From Corinectria fuckeliana (taxonomy: Eukaryota; Ascomycota; Sordariomycetes; Hypocreales; Nectriaceae): 64,000 bases of DNA. The notes beneath the pieces are model-generated. The model saw nothing but the letters and a program-made list of their open reading frames with translations. It made no database searches and was not told the origin of the DNA. This document shows, piece by piece, positions 57,512 to 64,000 of this stretch. The DNA lies in contig WPDH01000124.1 in the NCBI GenBank assembly GCA_019137255.1, positions 124,001 to 188,000 on the forward strand. The letters run 5' to 3'. The translations under genes and the position numbers were made by a program. Within the stretch, counting starts at the first letter, position 1, and each line of letters starts with the position of its first letter.

Positions 57512-59872
57512 TCACAACTTGAAAGCACCTTCCCTCGCCTCTCTAGTCTTATGCGAAACATCCAGTCCTTGCGTACGAGTTCCTATATCGTTCTCACCGA
57601 GCTCCCACCGCTTGTTGCGGTACTTCTTCGGCCAAATGCCGTTTCTGCCGGGGGCCAGGATGCCATTGGGATCCAGGGCGTCTTTGATGGACTCGTGGAA
57701 CTTCATCAGGGCATTGTTGTTCCAGCTGTACGTTCCAGCAACCTGGTCGGAGAGCAGCAAGTGCGTGCGGTACTCTCCGAAACCCGCCTCCGCTGCTTCT
57801 TTGATCATGCCGCGCATACAGCGGTACGCGTTGGCCTTGGATACCGGGTCGCCTCGGTCGTACACCATGTTCACGATGATGTACATCTCGCGGAGACCGA
57901 TGCAGCACGCCGGGAACGAGTCGAGGTCGCATTCTTCGTGCCATTTCTTGGCGATCTAAACAGCCGTGTTAGTGAGCGGGACAAAGCGCACCGTCTATCT
58001 AGTTGAGAAGTGGACTTGCGTTGAACAGCTTCATAGCATCCTCGCCTCGTGGGGCTGATACGGGGCTGAAGAAGACGTGAGATCCGTTGTTCTACCCAAA
58101 TTTAGCACCCGCAGCACACAAGCTTCTTTGTTTTTGTTTTGGTAGACTTACATGCCAGTTGAGCCATCTGAGCTCCTCGAACTCGGGAACGCCAGCAGCA
58201 ATCTTCTCTCGCGAGAACATGTAGTGGTCTTTGGGAAGACTGTCCCTAGGGATCCAACGCGCTCCGGGGACAGTCTCGAATGCCTCTCGGATCGTCTTCA
58301 GCTTCTCGTCTCTATTCTTCTTTGGTCTGCGAATGTTGTCAGTCTCCAGACATGGAGCTCTTTTTACTTTGGTCCAGCCTTACCCGTAGACACTGCCGTA
58401 ATAGACCCACGAGCAGTCGCCGCAGGGTAGGGTAGAGGCAATCTCTTTTAGCCGTGCAAGAGGGACCTGTCCCTTGCCCTGGTACCAGTGGGTTCGAGGC
58501 TTGCCGAGCAAAGCAACTTCTTGGACCACGTGCTTGAGTTGAGCAACATTCTCTAGGATGTTTCTGATCCTGAGAGGACGAACCACTTCGATCTGGCTGC
58601 GGTGTCAGTCTGTCTCCAAATCATGGCACAGATGCCAGTTGGGGTACACTTACGATCTGAGCTAGATCTTCTTCTTCCTTGAAGGTGCACATCTGTACGC
58701 AAACATTAGAACCAAGGATTGTCGGAGTCTCCGCATGCAACCCACGAATCCTTCGGAGCCACCGGGGTTGGGCATCAGTGTCATGCCGATCTTAGTCACG
58801 ATGCCAAAGTTGGATTGCGTGAATATGCCACTGAGAATCTGTGTCAGCCGCAGGATTCCGGTCGTCGTCATTTTCGTCAACTTACTCGGCATACGGTCCA
58901 AAGCCGTAGGGGAAGACCTGCCAGGTGTTGTTTCCCGGAAGCGCCCCCATGCCAGTGCGGATGACCTCCCCAGTTGGCAAAACAACCTCCATTCCAGAAT
59001 GGCACTCGAAATGGTTTCCGTAGGGCGTGTAACCAACACCGCGGTCTATCGTGTTCCCTAGCACGGAGCCACCGCCGAGATCCGGAACATCAATCCACAG
59101 ATGGTCGTGGCCCCTGCGATGGATCTCCTCGTAGAGGGCATAGAAGGAGACGCCAGGCTCCAAAAGACAGGTGCAGGTATCGGGATCGATGTTGAGGATC
59201 TTGGTCATGCGCTTGCCAAGATCCACGACGACGCTGCCTCGGACCCGGGCGGCTGCACCGCCGTAACCGACTTTGAGAGTGGTTAGCAGGTTAACTCAAG
59301 TAATCGGGCTTTAAAGGCTGTATCTTACGGTTACGACCCATAGAGATGGCGTAGATGGGGATTTCAAATTCATTGGCCCATTTCACAATGTGGACAACCT
59401 CCTCAGTCGATGCCGGATACACTGTTGCAGAGGAGACCAATTCTTCCTGCTCAACGATGTGGAAGGCATCGTGGGTGTTGGGATCTGCAGGCTGGTTAAA
59501 ATTGGCCGGTGCCTAGCTTAGAGAAACGGAAACATACGCTCAAGATACCTGATTGCCCTCGTTAGAGACACGCCGAGATGAGCAGATTGTGCAGTTGTGC
59601 GCTGCTTACCAGCCATCGTCCAGGGGCTTGTCATTCAGCTCGACGTTTTCACGTCCAATAAGGGACCGGAGCGACGCAACAGCTCGGTTGAAGCGGGGGC
59701 GGGAGTATCCCGAGGGGATGACGGGCAGTTCGACATCTGAGGGGCGAGGGACGATCTCGCTTGTTGTAAGCTCGACAACCTCGCGCTTCAAGGCAGTGGC
59801 CTTTTCGAGAAGGCGCTCTGGGATGCCGGAGTACGTGTCTGACAGTGTTGGCGGAGGCTGGAAGGACGACAT
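57512..59872 (-). CDS. Vanillyl-alcohol-oxidase-like FAD oxidoreductase
   Basis: Flavoprotein of the VAO/4-cresol-oxidising group, about 560 residues in roughly nine exons. ATG at 59870-59872 (MSSFQPPPTLSDTYSGIP). The FAD-binding domain reads YPASTEEVVHIVKWANE, IYAISMGRNR then GYGGAAARVRGSVVVDLGKR, and DHLWIDVPDLGGGSVLGNT with DRGVGYTPYGNHFECHSGM. VAO's key Asp (VPDLGG) is kept. Next come FPYGFGPYAE, GIFTQSNFGIVTKIGMTLMP, an IEVVRPLRIRNILENVAQLK exon, GSHVFFSPVSAPRGEDAMKL, and the C-terminal WNNNALMKFHESIKDALDPN with GILAPGRNGIWPKKYR. The REMHH segment that holds VAO's covalent His is here LREMYIIVNMVY. Expected reaction: oxidation of para-alkylphenols or para-hydroxybenzyl alcohols. It fits a phenolic catabolic pathway with the neighbouring monooxygenase. 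Confidence 0.9.
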
Positions 59873-60731
59873 GATTGTATGAATGATGCCTTGGGAGGTA
59901 GAATTGAATAGAGATGTGGGGACCTTCTATACAGACCTCACAGCACAAAGTGCTCGTTTATATGAACAGAAATCAACGACTTGTTTCCACACAGAGACTC
60001 TTCCATAACCATTACCTCGGTAGCTTCGAGCCTGCCTTTACTCTCCCGTCGTGGGGTAACAACAACGTAATTACAACTGGTCCACGCCACAGAAACAGGG
60101 ATTTCGTGCAGCGTGCAGCTCAACTCAACAACTTCACCCCAACGGGAAGTGTAGCCAACCCCACTAACTGCAACGTCTCCATGCAGGTTGACACACCAGC
60201 TGGATATCTATATCCGTGGAGATGACTAGGGGTGGTCCAAGTCCCCAACATACTCCAGTTTCGTCGGCCCCGACCTTTTGCATTTCGGACCGGGCATCCC
60301 ACAGTCGGCTTGCTCGTTGAGGCAAGTGGGCGAAGCTTAGCTAGCTATACGCGTGTCCCCCACGTGCACATCACAAGTGAGAGGACGGCCTAGGCTTGAA
60401 GGCCGGAGTGGAATGTTGTCCAGGATGTGCGCCGTATTCTCGCATACAATCGACCTGGAACAAAACTAGGCGGGACTCGTATGACTTACCTATCGGAGAA
60501 AACTGCTGTTCTCATACGGTATTTGTCTTTATCGCTTCATATGAGCTGTGCATATATATATCGTAGATCGCCACGAGTTGTGAACGTGACTATATTAAAC
60601 TACCCTCTTCTTCGTCCTCGTCTCATTTCCCATGCTTGTTCACCTTGTAGTTTCTTCTACGTGGTTTTCGTCTTGTTCACTGTACGTAGAAACCTCCCAA
60701 CGCAAGGTCTTCATTAATCGTCCTGCCGCCC
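59873..60731. other. Intergenic, VAO-like gene promoter
   Basis: About 860 bp between the start of the VAO-like gene and the stop of the regulator. No coding sequence recognised. Confidence 0.45.
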
Positions 60732-63541
60732 TCATCCCGCCCGAAGATGCTCCTCGTAGCTTGACTCGAAAAGCTCCGAGAGCTCCGTCAAGTTCTGGCC
60801 TAGCCGTGCGGTGATTCCCCAGACCCAGACCTATCCAATCGTCAGTATCCAGCCCTTAGAGCTCGCGGGTTGACTTACATCGTTGTGGAACGAAGCCCAG
60901 GCTCTCCCAAGAGCCGCCGCCAGAGAGCGCCCTTCCTCGTACTTGCACTCCATGTCGTCCAATGCCGTTTTTACCTGACGAGTGAGGCGAGATTCTAGAT
61001 CTGTGGGACCGTCCTCGGGCTTCAGCGTTTCGATGCAATAAACCCACTTACAGAGGAGGACGGCTGCCACAAAAACCATGACGAGTTAGCTTTTTCCTCC
61101 CTAGAAGCGGTTCATCGAGTCTTTAGTACTGACCACATCCCCATGCAGATACCGCAGTCTCGACGCTCCAAGAAAAGGCTGCCGTCTTCTGCACCAGCAG
61201 ATAGCCAATCTTGATAGGAATCAGTATCGACTCGAGGACGTGGACAACCGCCTTGGCCACCAAGGGGCTGCGCTCCTGCTTTGCCACCACAAACTCCCTC
61301 AGGGCGTTCCGTCTGTCTTCGGGGGAGGCACACATGATGGTGAAGCGCTGCGGCAGGCTGACGTCAGAGAACAGACGAGCGTAGGCAGCACGAAGCATGG
61401 CCTCGCAGTTGAACAGCAGCGGCCCTTCAGGATCGTCCCACATGGGCTCCGCGCCGTCAGGACGCGAGAGGCGCAGGACCTCGCGACATCTCGCCAGAGC
61501 TGCGAGCGAGTACTGCAGCATGATGTTGGGGGCGTATCCGGCCGTCTTCATTCCCCTCCTGAGCGTCCGTGAGACCTGGGCGAGATGCCAGTTGTGCACG
61601 TTGACGGCATGCACCGCGACGAGGGCTGTGAACCCGGAAACGAAGTAAGGCTCCGGGGCTTCGTCCTCATCCGACGGCTCGGCCAGCATGTCGGCGAGGA
61701 CGTCACGGATGCTCTTGGTACACGGGACTATTGTCTGTCGCACAGCCTCCCACGCCGCTGCCGTGGACGCGTTCCACAGCCGCTCTTCCTCCATGGCTTC
61801 AATGTCCAGATCTTGGCTGGTGTCGAACCCAGGCACCACGTCATACAGGATAAGGAACAGATTGCTCTTGATGAAGATGCTGCAGAGAAGTCTCTTGATG
61901 GACTCTCTCTCGATCCATTCCTCCCAGGTGTAGCGCCGAGGCCGTGAGCGCCGTAGGTAATCTCGGCGCAGTCGGTACTCCTAAATAAAGAGAGCGACAT
62001 GGTCAGCAATGGCTTGCGGAGTGTCAAACTAGTCAAGTAGCCAGAGTAGGGGTACTGCTACGAACCCTTGTAAACAGACCCAGCTCGTTGAACTCAGCAA
62101 CCGCAACGTCGCGGTCTCCGCCGAGTGAGGCATAAAAACACAACAGCACGCGGGTCTGCAAAACCCACAGCGGTTCCATTTCCGCGAGTCCGGAACTCAT
62201 GCTATGTTCGACCTCCGGCGACGTCGAAAGCTGGCAGCGCTTGGACTTGCAGGGCAGCATCGAGCCTGCTATAGTGTAGAAACGGCGTGCCTTGTCTCGG
62301 TCGAGGCGATACAGACTTCCAATGCAGCACACTGCCCATATCAAGGGACTCGGCGTCTCGCTCGCCTTCAGGGAGGCGAGATGGAGGATGGGGAAGTGGC
62401 GATGGAAGCCGTCGATGTAGCCGTTGATCATGAGCTGCACGTCTCGACGACTCTTGAGAGGCAATGAAGGGTCCAGCTGTCCCAGCCGCGAGCATGTATC
62501 AAGGTGCAGGCAGTTATATGCATTGTCGTCTATCAGCATCCGTGGCGGGCTTAAAGGCGTCTCATTGCGGACCTTGGGCATGCGGCCGGAAGAGTCGGTG
62601 GAATGGACGCTTTGTTCAGGCGTCGGGAACGATTCATCCAGAGGCTCGAAAGGAGCGTGCCGCCACGAAGAGCTCGTATCGGTCTGCAGCATCACGGAAC
62701 CTGATTCGTAGTGGAAACCGTCCCCCATGGCATCGAAGTCGCTACCGAGGAAGTCCAGAGACTGCATAAAGATGAGAGGGTCCGGGCCGGGCGAAAGACC
62801 CGTGTCGAGGGCGTTGAATCCGGTCTTGATGGCTGTTGAGGGGGTTGCAGCGACCATCTCCGCGACGGGGCCTTCGAAGGCGTCCGTATTGTTAGTAGTT
62901 TGGCGGGCTTTGAGTGAGTTCTCCTCGGCACGCGAGATCTCTTCTAGCGACACACTTAGATTGTCCGCGGTTGTGACGGACGTGGAAAAGGACAGTCTCG
63001 ACATGGGAGGGACGGTCGCCGAGGTGTCGTTATTCTCGATGGCTTCATCACGAGGCCTTTTGCGGGTATTTGATGGGGAAGCCGAAGGCTGATGCCTGTT
63101 GATTTGTACCGGCGTTGGCACTCGCACCGTGATAGTATCGGAGGCCGTGGATTGTTGGTTTTCCGGCCGCGGCAATGTCTGCTCCTGGTTATCGGCCTTG
63201 TTCGGGGCGGCGCTGTGGGCGTTGTTGGCTTCCCCGAGCCTCGAGTATTCATCTGCATGTATTGTACGCTCGTGTCGCTTGACCAGATCTCTGCTTGTTT
63301 CAACGCATCAGCCATGTTCTGACTGAGTGACACTCACGTCGATGCCCTCTTACTTTCGTGCATAAGTCTTGCCGCAGAACTGGCACAGAAACGGCCGCTC
63401 CTTGTTGTGCGAGAACTGGTGTCGTGCGCAGTGCTCACTTCGCGTAAAGGTCTTGAAGCAGGTCGGACACGTATGGACGCCCTGGGTGGGCTTGCCGGGC
63501 GGATGGAGGGCCCGGAAGATGTGGAAAGAGGAGTCGACCAT
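60732..63541 (-). CDS. Transcription factor with two C2H2 fingers and a fungal_trans domain
   Basis: Nuclear regulator of roughly 800 residues. Start placed at the ATG at 63541 side (MVDSSFHIFRALHPPG); the frame is closed shortly upstream. Finger 1 reads CPTCFKTFTRSEHCARHQFS followed by H. Finger 2 reads CQFCGKTYAR and, after an intron with donor GTAAGA (about 63354) and acceptor GCAG, continues DLVKRHERTIHADEY. A long disordered Ser/Thr/Pro region with KRPRDE follows. The fungal_trans region starts near INGYIDGFHRHFPILHLASL. An intron (donor GTTCGT, about 62035) leads to EYRLRRDYLRRSRPRRYTWE and EEWIERESIKRLLCSIFIKS. Two further introns near 61130 and 60890 lead to the last exon, ending ELFESSYEEHLRAG at the TGA 60732-60734. 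Position at the end of the oxidative group, next to the VAO-like gene, suggests it is the pathway regulator. Confidence 0.87.
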
Positions 63542-64000
63542 TCTCCGACTGTGTCTGTGTCTTCCGACGCGGTGCTAGTAACAATCGTGGTAGTCGTAGC
63601 TGTGGTAGTCGTAGCTGTGGGCGTCGATGGACAGGTTTCACAGGCGGACCGATTCCAGGAGCGAGTTGGTTCATCCGGGGTTGGCTGGAGTACCCGAGAT
63701 CTCTGGATGAGCTCGCTCCCCGCAGACCAGAACTGTCACAGGCCAATCATGCCAAAGTCATTCCTCCAGACAGCTACCTGGCTACTAAATAGCTAGCTAC
63801 CATGGCGGGTCTTGGAACCGTCTCTGCATCCGACTGCCGGAACCCCGCAAACTCTTGCGGGGTGACGAGAAAAAGGAGAAGCGGGGAAAGGAGAAAGCAG
63901 GGGGGGGGATAGTCTACATAGTATGTAGCCTACGAAGTAGTCTACATGCAAGAGAGTGGGCCTACCTCGGTGACCATTATAACTCAAAGCTTTAGACTAA
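63542..64000. other. Promoter side of the C2H2 regulator, window end
   Basis: Contains a 15-bp tandem repeat near 63587-63618 and a G homopolymer near 63900. No gene recognised. Confidence 0.4.
63587..63618. repeat. 15-bp direct tandem repeat, two copies
   Basis: The unit GTGGTAGTCGTAGCT occurs twice head to tail just upstream of the regulator's ATG, followed by a partial third copy (GTGGGCGTCG). It may lie in the 5' leader of the gene. Confidence 0.6.

Noticed and set aside
1..64000. rRNA, tRNA, CRISPR arrays, intact transposons
   Set aside because: Looked for by eye; no cloverleaf-like sequence, no regularly spaced repeats and no transposase or reverse-transcriptase motifs were found. A tRNAscan or repeat search could still reveal small ones.

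Overview
The window reads as nuclear DNA of a filamentous ascomycete (Pezizomycotina). Most genes are split by short introns of about 45-90 bp with GTAAGT/GTATGT-like donors and C/TAG acceptors. The gene families are typical of these fungi: Zn(II)2Cys6 and C2H2 regulators with the fungal transcription-factor domain, Pth11-like rhodopsin-domain membrane proteins, NmrA-like proteins, HET-C and an OTT_1508-like deaminase. Eurotiales would fit, but that is inference. The density of accessory genes mixed with broken genes suggests a subtelomeric or other fast-evolving region. All gene models were built by eye from splice signals and family resemblance.

Left part (1-20.6 kb). A rhodopsin-domain membrane protein (616-2241, -), a broken protein kinase (about 4030-4911, -) and a Zn2Cys6 regulator (5325-7535, -) are followed by a compact enzyme group: a glutathionyl-hydroquinone-reductase-like GST (8316-9436, +), an ATP-grasp-like ligase (9649-11303, -), a TauD/TfdA-type Fe(II)/2-oxoglutarate dioxygenase (12115-13047, +) divergent from the ligase, and a PaaK-like adenylate-forming enzyme (14251-15743, +). 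Next come a dead MFS transporter, a fragment of a Zn2Cys6 regulator and an intact DMT/triose-phosphate-type transporter (18999-20607, -). The ligase/dioxygenase/adenylating trio without a PKS or NRPS is my best candidate for an undescribed small-molecule pathway.

Middle (22.3-43.5 kb). An APC amino-acid/choline-type permease, a second rhodopsin-domain protein, a GNAT acetyltransferase, an NmrA-like protein, a Zn2Cys6 regulator (31422-33763, +), a divergent methionine aminopeptidase 2 (34335-35853, +) and an alpha/beta-hydrolase are followed by an OTT_1508-like deaminase (37698-39321, -), a small C2H2 protein with an intron of 3n length ending in an in-frame TAG, and a pseudogenised HET-C-like gene (41850-43497, +).

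Right part (43.7-63.6 kb). A set that looks catabolic: trans-3-hydroxyproline-dehydratase-like protein, acetoacetate-decarboxylase-family enzyme, cytochrome P450, FAD-dependent aromatic monooxygenase, SDR, MFS transporter, vanillyl-alcohol-oxidase-like flavoprotein and a C2H2 plus fungal_trans regulator. A phenolic substrate taken up by the MFS protein, oxidised by VAO/P450/SDR and hydroxylated by the flavin monooxygenase under control of the regulator would explain the grouping; the substrate is unknown. I found no rRNA, tRNA, CRISPR array or intact transposon.
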